A stretch of DNA of 64,000 nt from Flavimobilis soli (GTDB taxonomy: Bacteria > Actinomycetota > Actinomycetes > Actinomycetales > Cellulomonadaceae). Position 1 is the first letter of the stretch; each line of letters opens with the position of its first letter. Under the pieces are notes generated by a model. That model did not search any database. It was given only the letters and a program-made list of their open reading frames with translations, and had not been told where the DNA came from. The DNA is taken from positions 806,001 through 870,000 of the forward strand of contig NZ_PDJH01000001.1 in the NCBI RefSeq assembly GCF_002564025.1, given 5' to 3'. Below, piece after piece: positions 26,961 to 35,334 of this stretch. The translations under genes and the position numbers were made by a program.

Positions 26961-29081
26961 TTACCTCCACTTGTAGTAGTCGCGGCACTTCCAATAGGCG
27001 GCACGCACGATAGTTGGATCTTCATGCACGACATGGACAACCAGTCGCTCGAACTCCAGAGTAAACCGAGCCCTACGAGATTCAGGAGACACTTCTTCCG
27101 AAGCTAACTTGCTCGCGACCCTCATGTTCTGCCAAACCCAATCGTGATAGTTCCACGGATGCGGGCCAGCGTGCTTGATTCGATACACGTTCCAAGCTTG
27201 AGCCGCGTCAAGCACGCTGAGGCCGAACTCGTCAGCAATGCGTTGAAACTCCGCGCCCCACGTGCCGTAGTGCGTGGCCATGTGGTGATCCTGGTATTTC
27301 ATGGAATCTTCGAGAAGGCTGCGCGCATGCGGGTCGAGGCAGTTCGGCGGCGGACGGACTCCCGCGCCTGCGCCCGCCGGTTCCGGTTCCGGCGGTGACG
27401 AAGGTGCCGTGCCGTCAAGGCAGGCTCCGTTGAGATCGACCTCGTTGCAGTCGGGTTGGAGGGATATCTCCTCGTCGAGGCCAACCGCGGAGACGAGTGC
27501 CCCAATCGCAGAACCTAGCCCGCTCGTCCGGCTAAGAAAATCCAGCGACGTGAGGACACCGAGCTCATGACACACCAGCGCGACATCGGCCACTGACGCC
27601 GCAGGCTCGCGGCGACGCACGGACTCACCGAGTGCGCCGCACGCATCATCTGCGTGCCGGTCGATCAATCGCACGACCTGCCGCCCTACCGCACGAGAGT
27701 CGAGCTCAAGTGGCGGCCATATCAAGTCGACCATCCGACCTTGGCCGTCGATCTCGGCGTTCGGAAGGAGCCGACCCGGATCACGGAATACCGCGCACCT
27801 GTGGAGCTCAACGACATAGCCACCCCATCGACACTGGTACGAACTCGCGCGGTCGGCCTGCGTGTACCAATCAGGGCATGCTTCGCCCCCGCTTCCGCAA
27901 GACCTGTACTCGCCGTCTTCCCACTTGTAAAGCTGCAGCCAGCAATCTGCAGTAAGACACTCGGGGTAATTTGTGGGGATATCTCGGACCCACTGCGGCG
28001 TCTCCGTCACTGGAACGACGGTCTCGGGGGTCGAACCCAGCCCCCCTGGAAACCACTTCGCCCCGTACGACTCGACGACGCTGCCTGGCGGGCAATCCAA
28101 TGCCAAGAGCGGAACTTCCCCCGCTTGCGCGATGTTGATCGCAACAGAGTCGGTCACCTCGTGGGAAAGCCCATCATTTCCGACGCAGATAAGCGTTCGT
28201 GCAAGTACGCCCTCACCGTTGACTTGCGCCTGGCGCCCCGGATGCCCTTCCGGGTACCAAATCGGCACAAACTCGGTATCCGAGAGGTGGGGAGCGAATG
28301 ATCCCTTCACCTTCGCACTGACGGCATGGCCGCCCATTCGACCTACGATGTGGGAAAACCGGGCCTGTGGGCCCAAGTTTGCCGGGACGGTCCAGGTCAG
28401 AGCACTGTCTCGACACGCCCCCTTCCAGTTGGCTGGGTTCATTATCGAGCTGTGATAGACGGCGTTGCCATAGGTCCAGATGCTTCGCAGTTCCACACCT
28501 GGAAACGCCGTGTAGTTGTTAGACCCCGTGATCTCACACGATCCTTCGAGCTGATATGTCACGCGAATCTCGTCAGCCTCTGACTTGAGCTGGCCGTACT
28601 CTGGCACTGAATCGAGATGCAGACGCAGTTTGCCCGATCGGTACTGACCCATGTTGACCCATTGCCAGCCCGCGAACGAGAATTCTGGCTGGATCTGCCA
28701 TCCAGGATTCGGCGGGGCGGTCGTCAGCCCGGTTGCGCCGCCTTCGTTCAGGAATACAGACGAAGCGTGCCAGCCTGCGACACCCACCGCAGCGGCTGCC
28801 AGACCATTTGCGGCCACATTGCCGAATGTTATCCCTGAGACACCTGCAGCGGTGCCCGTCGTTGCCGCGAGCGCCGCACCGGTAGCTGCACCCGCCCCCG
28901 TCGTCGCAGTACCCAGCCCTGCGATGCCGCCCTCCGCAGCGAGCGCAAGGCCAGCAGGCGAACAAAGGCTGCTCTGCGGCGGGCAATACAGCGATTGCGC
29001 GCTGGGAAGCGCGACAAACTGGACCCCAATGACGGAGGCGGCAAGCAGAACCGCGGTCTTCATTCTCTTCTTGACATTCAT
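26961..29081 (-). CDS. Secreted polymorphic-toxin-like protein with C-terminal AHH nuclease domain
   Basis: 706 residues. A signal peptide is clear (MNVKKRMKTAVLLAASVIGV, cleavage probably after PSAQS). An Ala/Gly-rich weakly hydrophobic stretch covers residues ~44-105. A Cys-rich, beta-looking central region without recognised domains runs to ~570, and a Pro-rich linker (PSSPPEPEPAGAGAG) precedes the end. The last ~113 residues hold DHHMATHYG (about 598-606), FQRIADEFGLSVLDAAQAWN and KHAGPHPWNYHDWVWQNM (636-653). This is the H-H...H-x-G-x-H-x-x-Y-H pattern of AHH nucleases, HNH-superfamily toxins of interbacterial conflict. Codon use (TAA stop, AGA, ATA) differs from neighbours, suggesting transfer. 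The domain call is by eye. Confidence 0.7.
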   Translation of the reverse strand: MNVKKRMKTAVLLAASVIGVQFVALPSAQSLYCPPQSSLCSPAGLALAAEGGIAGLGTATTGAGAATGAALAATTGTAAGVSGITFGNVAANGLAAAAVGVAGWHASSVFLNEGGATGLTTAPPNPGWQIQPEFSFAGWQWVNMGQYRSGKLRLHLDSVPEYGQLKSEADEIRVTYQLEGSCEITGSNNYTAFPGVELRSIWTYGNAVYHSSIMNPANWKGACRDSALTWTVPANLGPQARFSHIVGRMGGHAVSAKVKGSFAPHLSDTEFVPIWYPEGHPGRQAQVNGEGVLARTLICVGNDGLSHEVTDSVAINIAQAGEVPLLALDCPPGSVVESYGAKWFPGGLGSTPETVVPVTETPQWVRDIPTNYPECLTADCWLQLYKWEDGEYRSCGSGGEACPDWYTQADRASSYQCRWGGYVVELHRCAVFRDPGRLLPNAEIDGQGRMVDLIWPPLELDSRAVGRQVVRLIDRHADDACGALGESVRRREPAASVADVALVCHELGVLTSLDFLSRTSGLGSAIGALVSAVGLDEEISLQPDCNEVDLNGACLDGTAPSSPPEPEPAGAGAGVRPPPNCLDPHARSLLEDSMKYQDHHMATHYGTWGAEFQRIADEFGLSVLDAAQAWNVYRIKHAGPHPWNYHDWVWQNMRVASKLASEEVSPESRRARFTLEFERLVVHVVHEDPTIVRAAYWKCRDYYKWR

Positions 29082-29129
29082 TTATGCCCCCTGACTGGCC
29101 TTCACCTGGCAGTATTCCAATGCGGTCGG

Positions 29130-29158
29130 ATGCTAGCAGCGGCGTCGCATGCGGGCAA
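29130..29158 (-). promoter_or_regulatory. Probable promoter of the AHH nuclease gene
   Basis: On the minus strand TTGCCC (29158-29153), a 17-base spacer and TAGCAT (29135-29130) fit a housekeeping promoter. The ATG lies 48 bases downstream of the -10 box, leaving room for an AGGGGG ribosome-binding site. Confidence 0.5.
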
Positions 29159-29213
29159 GACACACTCGCGAGGGCTCGCTGACCTCCTTTCACGGTGGGA
29201 CCATGGTGACCGC

Positions 29214-30878
29214 TCAGCCGAGGAGGAGCGTCGGCCAGTCTGCGAGGTCCTCACGCATGCGACGGTCGTGCGTCGCGACGACGACGGCCGCGGGTGTCCG
29301 CCGCAGCGCGAGCGTGAGCTCGTCGACGAGGTCGATCGACAGGTGGTTCGTCGGCTCGTCGAGCAGCAGCACGTGCGGCGCTGCGAGCAGCGCGCACGCG
29401 AGGTCGAGCCGACGCCGCTGACCGACCGACAGGTCCGCGACCGGACGGTCGAGGTCTTCCTCGGGCAGCAGGCCCAGGAACGCGACGGGCACGACGAGCT
29501 CCGGGTCGAGCGCTCCCGCCTCGAGGAGGCGCAGCGCGAGCCGGGCGCACAGGTCGAAGCCCGTCGCGCCGTCGGCCACCGACGCCGCGAGGCCCGACAG
29601 GTCGACGCCTGCCTGGACGCCCATCCCCTCCTGCCCCACGACGCCGAGGCGCGCGCCCGGCAGCAGGACACGCTCGCCGCGGTCGCTCGCGAGCGTCCCC
29701 GCGAGGACCGCGAGCAGCGACGACTTGCCCGTGCCGTTCCCGCCTGTGATGAGCAGCCTGCCTGACGGCGGCACGGCGATCCGCGTCCCCGGCAGGTCGA
29801 GCCGGCCCGGGGCGCGCGGGCTGCGCACAGCGAGCACCTCGAGGGCCGCGGCGCGCGGCCAGTCCTCGGCCATCGCCGGGAGGTCCGGGAAGTGCAGCTC
29901 CGCAGGCGGCACGGGCACCTCGACGGCCTGCGCCTCGAGCCGCTCGATCAGCCGGTCGGCCGCCTTCACGTGGATCCGCGCGCGCGTCCCGCGCCGGTTC
30001 TTGTTCGAGCCCTTCGGCGGGCGCCACTCGTCGGACAGCCCCTCGTAGGACGCGTCGAGCCGCTGCGCGAGCACCTCGCGCCGCTTCGTCTCGGCACGGA
30101 ACCGCTGCCGCCAGCGGTGCAGCGCCTGGTTCTTCGCGAAGCGGAACGACAGGTAGCCCGGCTGCCCGTAGAGCACCGGGCGGCCGTCCATCGCGGGGTC
30201 GAGGTCGAGGATCGCGGTCGCGACGTCGTCGAGCAGCATGCGGTCGTGCGTGACGATGACGACGGCCGCACGCGTCTCGAGGAGCTGCGCCGTCAGGTAC
30301 TCGATGCCAGAGTCGTCGAGGTGGTTCGTGGGCTCGTCGAGCAGCAGCACGTCGGCGCGCTGCGCGAGCCGGCACGCGAGCCGCACGCGGTGCCGCTCCC
30401 CGACCGACAGGTGCGCGAGCTCGCGCGTACGGTCCGTGCACGCGCCGAGCCGGGACAACGCCTCCTCGACGCGCCGTCCGGCGTCCCACGCAGCGACGTG
30501 CTCGGCGCGCGCCAGCAGCTCGGTCAGCGCGGCGAGGTCGCCGCGCTCGTGGTCGAAGTCGCGCGTCGCGGCGTCGAGCTCCGCGGCGAGCTCGTGGACG
30601 TGCACGAGCGCCTCGTCGATCTCGTCACCGACCGTGCGGCCCGGCTCGTGCTCCATCTCCTGAGGCACGACGGCGACGGCACCCTCGCAGCGCACCTCGC
30701 CCGCCGACGGTGCCAGCTCGCCCGCGAGCACGCGCAGGAGCGTCGTCTTGCCGCTGCCGTTCTCACCGACGACGGCGAGGCGCTGCCCCGCGGACACGTG
30801 CGCGGTCACGTGCTCGAGGACCTGGCGCCCCGGGTAGCCGTAGGCGACGTCGTCGGCGACGAGGTGCACGGTGGGCAT
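29214..30878 (-). CDS. ABC-F family ATP-binding protein
   Basis: 554 residues with two ABC domains and no membrane segments. The first has GENGSGKTTLLRVL, LSVGERHRVRLAC and DEPTNHLDDSG; the second has GGNGTGKSSLLAVL, LSVGQRRRLDLAC and DEPTNHLS. The linker GSNKNRRGTRARIHVKAADRL is basic. It belongs to the ABC-F class that acts on ribosomes, either in translation or in protection from antibiotics; the subclass cannot be assigned. It differs from ettA in this window in having a shorter linker and LSVGE/LSVGQ signatures. ATG at 30878 follows CAGGAGACC. Confidence 0.9.
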   Translation of the reverse strand: MPTVHLVADDVAYGYPGRQVLEHVTAHVSAGQRLAVVGENGSGKTTLLRVLAGELAPSAGEVRCEGAVAVVPQEMEHEPGRTVGDEIDEALVHVHELAAELDAATRDFDHERGDLAALTELLARAEHVAAWDAGRRVEEALSRLGACTDRTRELAHLSVGERHRVRLACRLAQRADVLLLDEPTNHLDDSGIEYLTAQLLETRAAVVIVTHDRMLLDDVATAILDLDPAMDGRPVLYGQPGYLSFRFAKNQALHRWRQRFRAETKRREVLAQRLDASYEGLSDEWRPPKGSNKNRRGTRARIHVKAADRLIERLEAQAVEVPVPPAELHFPDLPAMAEDWPRAAALEVLAVRSPRAPGRLDLPGTRIAVPPSGRLLITGGNGTGKSSLLAVLAGTLASDRGERVLLPGARLGVVGQEGMGVQAGVDLSGLAASVADGATGFDLCARLALRLLEAGALDPELVVPVAFLGLLPEEDLDRPVADLSVGQRRRLDLACALLAAPHVLLLDEPTNHLSIDLVDELTLALRRTPAAVVVATHDRRMREDLADWPTLLLG

Positions 30879-30941
30879 CGGTCTCCTGGGGTCGCGTCGG
30901 GCGGCTGCGGCATCCCAGCCTACGGCCGCTACCGTGGGCAC

Positions 30942-31394
30942 ATGACCGACCGCATCGAGCACGACAACCCGCACGACCTGCTCGGCACGCCGCTGCCGCC
31001 CGCCCGCACGCCGCGGAGCGTCGTCGTGACGGCGGCCGTCACGGACGCGCTCGCCGTGCTCGTGTTCGCCGCGGTCGGGCGAGCGAGCCACGACGAGGCG
31101 GTCGGGATCGCAGGCCTTGCGGGGACGGCGTGGCCGTTCCTCGTCGCGCTGGCCGTCGGCTGGCTGGCGCTGCGTGCGCACCGCGCTCCCCGGGCCGCGT
31201 GGCCGACGGGAGTGCTCCTGTGGCTCGTCACGTGGGGCGTCGGCATGCTGCTGCGCGCGGCGACGGGCGGTGGTACGGCGACGGCGTTCGTGGTCGTCGC
31301 GCTGTGCTTCCTGGGACTCTTCCTCGTCGGGTGGCGGCTGCTCGCCCGACTTCTGGGCGGCCGGTCGCTGCTGCCGGGGCTCTCGGAGAGCTGA
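30942..31394 (+). CDS. DUF3054-like membrane protein
   Basis: 150 residues with four predicted membrane segments (VVVTAAVTDALAVLVFAAVG, TAWPFLVALAVGWLAL, WPTGVLLWLVTWGVGMLL and ATAFVVVALCFLGLFLVGW). The TDALAVLVFAAVGRASH motif and overall layout are those of DUF3054, widespread in actinobacteria and of unknown function. It diverges from the ABC-F gene, with about 60 bases between the starts. Confidence 0.82.
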   Translation: MTDRIEHDNPHDLLGTPLPPARTPRSVVVTAAVTDALAVLVFAAVGRASHDEAVGIAGLAGTAWPFLVALAVGWLALRAHRAPRAAWPTGVLLWLVTWGVGMLLRAATGGGTATAFVVVALCFLGLFLVGWRLLARLLGGRSLLPGLSES

Positions 31395-31432
31395 CGCGCA
31401 GGCGCAGCTCCGTCGAGGTCCCGAGCGCGGCC

Positions 31433-31547
31433 GTCAGGCGCGCGTAGGCACTGCGGTCAGGCGCGGGGGCGCGCGGACGTCAGGCGCCCGTGAGCGCGGC
31501 TGTCAGGCGTTCGTGAGCGCGGCTGTCAGGCGTTCGTGAGTGCCGCG
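31433..31547. repeat. Five-copy 23-bp tandem repeat ending inside rdgB
   Basis: Units start at 31433, 31456, 31479, 31502 and 31525, exactly 23 bases apart, each beginning GTCAGGCG. Copies 3 to 5 are nearly identical; copies 1 and 2 are diverged. The last copy is the 3' end of rdgB, so every unit carries a copy of that gene's final codons and stop (read on the minus strand, CTCACGAACGCCTGAC). Confidence 0.85.
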
Positions 31548-32176
31548 GCGATGTGCGGCGCGAGCGCCCGGAACGCACGGCCGCGGTGCGAGATCACGTT
31601 CTTCTCGTCGGGCGTGAGCTCGGCGGTCGTCCGCTCGCTGCCCTCGGGCAGGAGGATCGGGTCGTAGCCGAACCCGCCCGTGCCGCGACGAGCGGTGAGC
31701 AGGGTGCCGCGCAGGTAGCCCTCCTCGACGTGCTCGACGCCGTCGGGCGTCACGAGCGCTGCCGCGCACACGAACTGGGCGCCGCGGTGCTCGGGGGCGA
31801 TGTCGGAGAGCTGCGCGAGCAGGAGGTCGAGGTTCGCCGCGTCGTCGCCGTGCTTGCCGGCCCAGCGGGCCGAGAAGATGCCGGGAGCACCGCCGAGGAC
31901 GTCGACCGCGAGGCCCGAGTCGTCGGCGACGGCCGGCAGGCCGGTGGCCTTCGCGAGGGCGCGCGCCTTGATGAGCGCGTTCGCGGCGAAGGTGAGCCCG
32001 TCCTCGACGGGCTCGGGTGCCCCGAAGTCGGCAGCCGAGACGACCGACCCGGGGTCGAGGCCGGGCACGCCGGAACCGTCCGCGGGCACGAGGATCGCGC
32101 GCAGCTCGCCGAGCTTGTGCGCGTTGTGCGACGCGAGGACGAGCCTCGCCGGGACGTTCTGGGCAGGCACGGTCAT
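31526..32176 (-). CDS. rdgB: XTP/dITP diphosphatase (RdgB/HAM1)
   Basis: 216 residues. It removes non-canonical purine triphosphates (dITP, XTP) before they enter DNA or RNA. RLVLASHNAHKLGELRAIL, the substrate region FAANALIKARALAKATGLPAVADDSGLAVDVLGGAPGIFSARWAG, FGYDPILLPEGSERTTAEL and the closing EKNVISHRGRAFRAL are all diagnostic. It is the last gene of a murI-MBL-rdgB run. The extreme C-terminus lies in a 23-bp tandem repeat. Confidence 0.95.
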   Translation of the reverse strand: MTVPAQNVPARLVLASHNAHKLGELRAILVPADGSGVPGLDPGSVVSAADFGAPEPVEDGLTFAANALIKARALAKATGLPAVADDSGLAVDVLGGAPGIFSARWAGKHGDDAANLDLLLAQLSDIAPEHRGAQFVCAAALVTPDGVEHVEEGYLRGTLLTARRGTGGFGYDPILLPEGSERTTAELTPDEKNVISHRGRAFRALAPHIAAALTNA

Positions 32177-32213
32177 GTCGCTCTCCAGCTCTCGCGGGCG
32201 GGGTGGGTTCGGG

Positions 32214-33005
32214 TCAGACGACGTAGGTCTCGCCCGGACGGGCGAGGTCGACGGGGCCGGCGTACGTGCCGCGCGCCTCGGCGAGGATCACGTCGGGGCT
32301 CGTCCAGGGCTGCAGGTGCGTGAGCACGGCCCGGCGGGCTCCGGCGGCGGTCGCGACCTCGCCCGCGCGGCGCCCGGTCAGGTGGATGCCGCGCGCCTCG
32401 TCGCGGTCCTCCTGGAACGCGGCCTCGACGAGGAACAGGTCGGCGCCGCGCGCGGCGTCGACGATGGCGTCGCACGCGTCCGTGTCACCCGAGTAGGTGA
32501 TCGTGACGTCGCCGTCACCCGTGTCGCTCGGGCCGGTGATGCGCAGCGCGTACGCCTCGACCGGGTGGTCGACGGCGTACGGCTCGATCGTCAGAGGGCC
32601 GACCTGCCAGGGCTGGTCCCACGTCCCGAGGTCGAAGCAGCACAGGCACTCGGCCTCGCCGAGACCGAAGGCGACGCCGACGCGCTCGTCGGTCGCGGCG
32701 GGCCCCCGCACGGGCATCCGGCGGCACGTGCCGCGGGCGTCCTGGCCGTGCTCCGGGTGGTAGCGCAGATACACGTACAGGCCGCAGAGGTCGATGTAGT
32801 GGTCGGGGTGCAGGTGCGTGATCGCGACGGCGTCGAGCGAGCTCGGCTCGACGTACGACTGCAACGGCCCGAACGCGCCGCTGCCGAGGTCGAGCAGCAC
32901 GGTCCACGTGCGCCCGTCCGCGTCGTCGGCGGAGACGAGGTAGCTGGAGGCGGGCGACTGCGGGCCGGCCATCGATCCGGAGCAGCCGACGACGGTCAGC
33001 CTCAT
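32214..33005 (-). CDS. MBL-fold metallo-hydrolase (RNase Z-like)
   Basis: 263 residues. Metallo-beta-lactamase fold with metal ligands in [20 protein letters not shown] (HxHxDH), [14 protein letters not shown] and the terminal [34 protein letters not shown] is the usual beginning of the tRNase Z-like MBL proteins that sit beside murI in actinobacteria. Its start overlaps the murI stop as ATGA. Confidence 0.87.
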   Translation of the reverse strand: MRLTVVGCSGSMAGPQSPASSYLVSADDADGRTWTVLLDLGSGAFGPLQSYVEPSSLDAVAITHLHPDHYIDLCGLYVYLRYHPEHGQDARGTCRRMPVRGPAATDERVGVAFGLGEAECLCCFDLGTWDQPWQVGPLTIEPYAVDHPVEAYALRITGPSDTGDGDVTITYSGDTDACDAIVDAARGADLFLVEAAFQEDRDEARGIHLTGRRAGEVATAAGARRAVLTHLQPWTSPDVILAEARGTYAGPVDLARPGETYVV

Positions 33006-33832
33006 GAGTGCCTCACCAGGTCGTGGTGGTTCTCGCCCTCGACGGCGGTGACCTCGGGTCCGAGGAACCGGCGTGCGAGCGCGTGGAACGACGTCGGGTC
33101 GCCGGTCGCGACGAAGCGGTGCTGCGGCGGGCCTGCCTCGGGGCTGCGCGCGAGGTCGTGGGCGACGAGCGTGCGGTACACGTCCTTCGCCGTCTCCTCG
33201 GCGCTCGAGACGAGGGTGACGCCCTCCCCCATGACGTAGGAGATCGGGCCGGTCAGGAGCGGGTAGTGCGTGCAGCCGAGCACGAGCGTGTCGACGCCAG
33301 CCTCGCGGACGGGCTCGAGGTAGCGCTGGGCGACCTCGATGGCCTCGGGGCCCGACGTCGTGCCGGACTCGACGAGCGAGACGAAGTCGGGGCACGCCTG
33401 CGAGACGAGGTGGACGTCCTGCGCGATCGCGAACGCGTCGTCGTAGGCGCGGGAGTCGATCGTCGCGCGGGTGCCGATCACTCCCACGCGGCCCGAACGG
33501 GTCGCGGCGACCGCTCGGCGGGCGGCGGGGAGGATCACCTCGACGACCGGTACACCGTGGCGGACGGTGTAGCGCTCGCGCGCGTCCCGCAGCACGGCGG
33601 CGGAGGCGGAGTTGCAGGCGATGACGAGCATCTTGACGCCCTCGTCGACGAGGCGGTCCATGATCTCGAGCGCCATCGCGCGCACCGCGGCGATCGGCTT
33701 GGGGCCGTAGGGGCTGTTCGCAGTGTCCCCGATGTAGTGGATCGACTCCTGGGGGAGCTGGTCGAGGATGGACCGCGCCACCGTCAGACCTCCCACGCCG
33801 GAGTCGAAGATGCCGATGGGCGCGTCGTTCAC
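33002..33832 (-). CDS. murI: Glutamate racemase
   Basis: 276 residues. MurI converts L-glutamate to D-glutamate for peptidoglycan, without a cofactor, using two Cys. Both are visible: [14 protein letters not shown] and [10 protein letters not shown]. The N-terminus [17 protein letters not shown] and [13 protein letters not shown] are also diagnostic. GTG at 33832. It leads a three-gene minus-strand unit with the MBL protein and rdgB. Confidence 0.96.
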   Translation of the reverse strand: MNDAPIGIFDSGVGGLTVARSILDQLPQESIHYIGDTANSPYGPKPIAAVRAMALEIMDRLVDEGVKMLVIACNSASAAVLRDARERYTVRHGVPVVEVILPAARRAVAATRSGRVGVIGTRATIDSRAYDDAFAIAQDVHLVSQACPDFVSLVESGTTSGPEAIEVAQRYLEPVREAGVDTLVLGCTHYPLLTGPISYVMGEGVTLVSSAEETAKDVYRTLVAHDLARSPEAGPPQHRFVATGDPTSFHALARRFLGPEVTAVEGENHHDLVRHS

Positions 33833-33940
33833 GGCTCCGAGCCTAGCGAACGGTCCTGACGCACGCGGTGCGCCGGGTCACGTTGAGCCGCACTTCACAC
33901 TCGGCCGCCCGCGCCGCTCGCGGGCATTCGCGGGAAACGC

Positions 33941-33980
33941 CACGGGGCGGCCCCGGCCGAATGGCCAGGACCGCCCCACG
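33941..33980 (-). terminator. Hairpin terminator after small membrane protein gene
   Basis: An imperfect inverted repeat with GGGGCGG/CCGCCCC outer and CGGCC/GGCC inner arms around GAAT lies 25 bases beyond the stop of the 50-residue membrane protein. A separate 7-base hairpin (33907-33925) lies a little further on, before murI. Confidence 0.6.
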
Positions 33981-34004
33981 ACGAAGGGGTTGAGGGGCTA
34001 CCGC

Positions 34005-34157
34005 TTAAGCCCTGCTACGTCCGCGACCCACCAGACCCAGGATGAGGCTGACGACGAGAACGGCCACACCGATCCACACGAGGAGCGAGCCCACCCCGGA
34101 GAAACCGATGATCATGAGGATGACACCGACGATCAGAATCAGAAGCCAGCTAGGCAT
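34005..34157 (-). CDS. Small two-segment membrane protein (DUF6131-like)
   Basis: 50 residues: MPSWLLILIVGVILMIIGFS, a short turn (GVGS), LLVWIGVAVLVVSLILGLVG and a basic tail GRGRSRA. This is a membrane hairpin with a positive C-terminus. ATG at 34157 has GAGGAGAATTCTC before it, a good ribosome-binding site, which is why longer in-frame starts are rejected. The upstream ~130 bases are AT-richer than average and probably hold its promoter. Similar small hydrophobic proteins (DUF6131) are common in actinobacteria; the role is unknown. Confidence 0.75.
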   Translation of the reverse strand: MPSWLLILIVGVILMIIGFSGVGSLLVWIGVAVLVVSLILGLVGRGRSRA

Positions 34158-34290
34158 GAGAATTCTCCTCTCGTTGGACGACCCGGTCAGGTCGCCTTTC
34201 CCCTCAACCATGCAGGTGGATATTGCTGGCCGCACGCCGAGCAAATAACACCAGGGTGGTAATACCCATCACACCGTTTCAAGTTGCGAA

Positions 34291-34989
34291 TCAGCGGTTC
34301 CTGAGGTCGGCGAGCATGAGCTCCACGAGAGAGTCCTGCAAAAACCCTGTGAGGACGTAGACAGAACCGAGCAGACGCACCCGGTCGTCCAGCCCGTGCT
34401 CAGAGTCCGGCCGCCCCTCCCACGCCGCAGCGACAGCCGCGTCGAGCGCCTCCGCCGACTCCTCGTCGTCGATCTCCAGCCGGTCCGCGAGCACGAGCCG
34501 CAGGTCCGTGAGCGCCGCCGCGACATCGGCAGCCTCCTCACGACCGACGACGACGTCGCGCGCCCCCAGCCCGAGCTCGTCCTCGCTGAAGAACGCACCG
34601 GCCGACGTGGCGCTGACCGACTCCTCCGCACGCACGAGCCGACCGATGAGGTCGACGAGCCGCGCGACCTTGTTCCGAGCCACGTCCTGCTGCGTCAGAC
34701 GCCGGAACTCCGCCGACGCCTCAGGCTCGGTCGGCGAAGCGTCAGGCAGGAGACGGGCGATCGCTGAGTCGGCCGGCGCAGCCGGCACCTCGGACGTGAC
34801 CCCCGTGAGCGGCCAGCCCTCCGGCACGTCGACGTCCGTCTCGCCGTCGTCGACGTCGAGACCCACGACCTCCGACTCGAGCAGCTCGATGACCTGCTCG
34901 GCCACCTGGGCGAGCACGTAGCGCTCGTCCCGGGTCAGCCGCGCGACGAACCGCTCGGGGTGCTCGTCGTCGACACGGAACACCTGCAT
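34291..34989 (-). CDS. DUF2017 protein
   Basis: 232 residues, acidic and largely helical. MQVFRVDDEHPERFVARLTRDERYVLAQVAEQVIELL at the start and RVRLLGSVYVLTGFLQDSLVELML at the end match DUF2017, which is almost always directly downstream of clpS in actinobacteria. The ATG overlaps the clpS stop by one base (TGATG), indicating coupling. The function is not known; a link with ClpS-dependent proteolysis is inferred only from the gene order. Confidence 0.88.
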   Translation of the reverse strand: MQVFRVDDEHPERFVARLTRDERYVLAQVAEQVIELLESEVVGLDVDDGETDVDVPEGWPLTGVTSEVPAAPADSAIARLLPDASPTEPEASAEFRRLTQQDVARNKVARLVDLIGRLVRAEESVSATSAGAFFSEDELGLGARDVVVGREEAADVAAALTDLRLVLADRLEIDDEESAEALDAAVAAAWEGRPDSEHGLDDRVRLLGSVYVLTGFLQDSLVELMLADLRNR

Positions 34990-35297
34990 CAGCGCCCCGA
35001 CCTCTCGAACGTCGCCCACAACCCGCGCTCGTGCATCGCCTGCACGTCACGCTCCATCTGCTCACGGCTGCCTGTCGAGACGGCCGAGCGGCCCTCGTGG
35101 TGCACCTCGAGCATGAGCTGCTCCGCCTTGGACTGGGTGTAGCCGAAGTACGACTCGAAGACGTACGCGACGTAGCTCATGAGGTTGACCGGGTCGTTCC
35201 ACACGATCGTGACCCACGGGTCGTCCGGGCGCGCGATCGTCGCGGTCGCGCCCCGCTCCTCGGCGTCCCGCTGCATCCCGTCGTCCCGACCTGTCAC
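34989..35297 (-). CDS. clpS: ATP-dependent Clp protease adaptor ClpS
   Basis: 102 residues. ClpS delivers N-degron proteins to ClpA/ClpC-ClpP. WVTIVWNDPVNLMSYVAYVF contains the NDP pocket and the Met that gates Leu/Phe/Trp/Tyr N-termini; MLEVHHEGRSAVSTGSREQMERDV supplies the His and Clp-binding face. GTG at 35297 is the first start; MQRDAEERG seven codons in is an alternative. It is divergent from pncB. Confidence 0.94.
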   Translation of the reverse strand: MTGRDDGMQRDAEERGATATIARPDDPWVTIVWNDPVNLMSYVAYVFESYFGYTQSKAEQLMLEVHHEGRSAVSTGSREQMERDVQAMHERGLWATFERSGR

Positions 35298-35334
35298 GGT
35301 GCCAGCCTAGGACAGCGTGCAATACCGTCAGAGG

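Noticed and set aside
31433..31547. CRISPR-like array
   Set aside because: The units are contiguous 23-bp tandem copies without spacers and derive from the end of rdgB. No cas genes are present.
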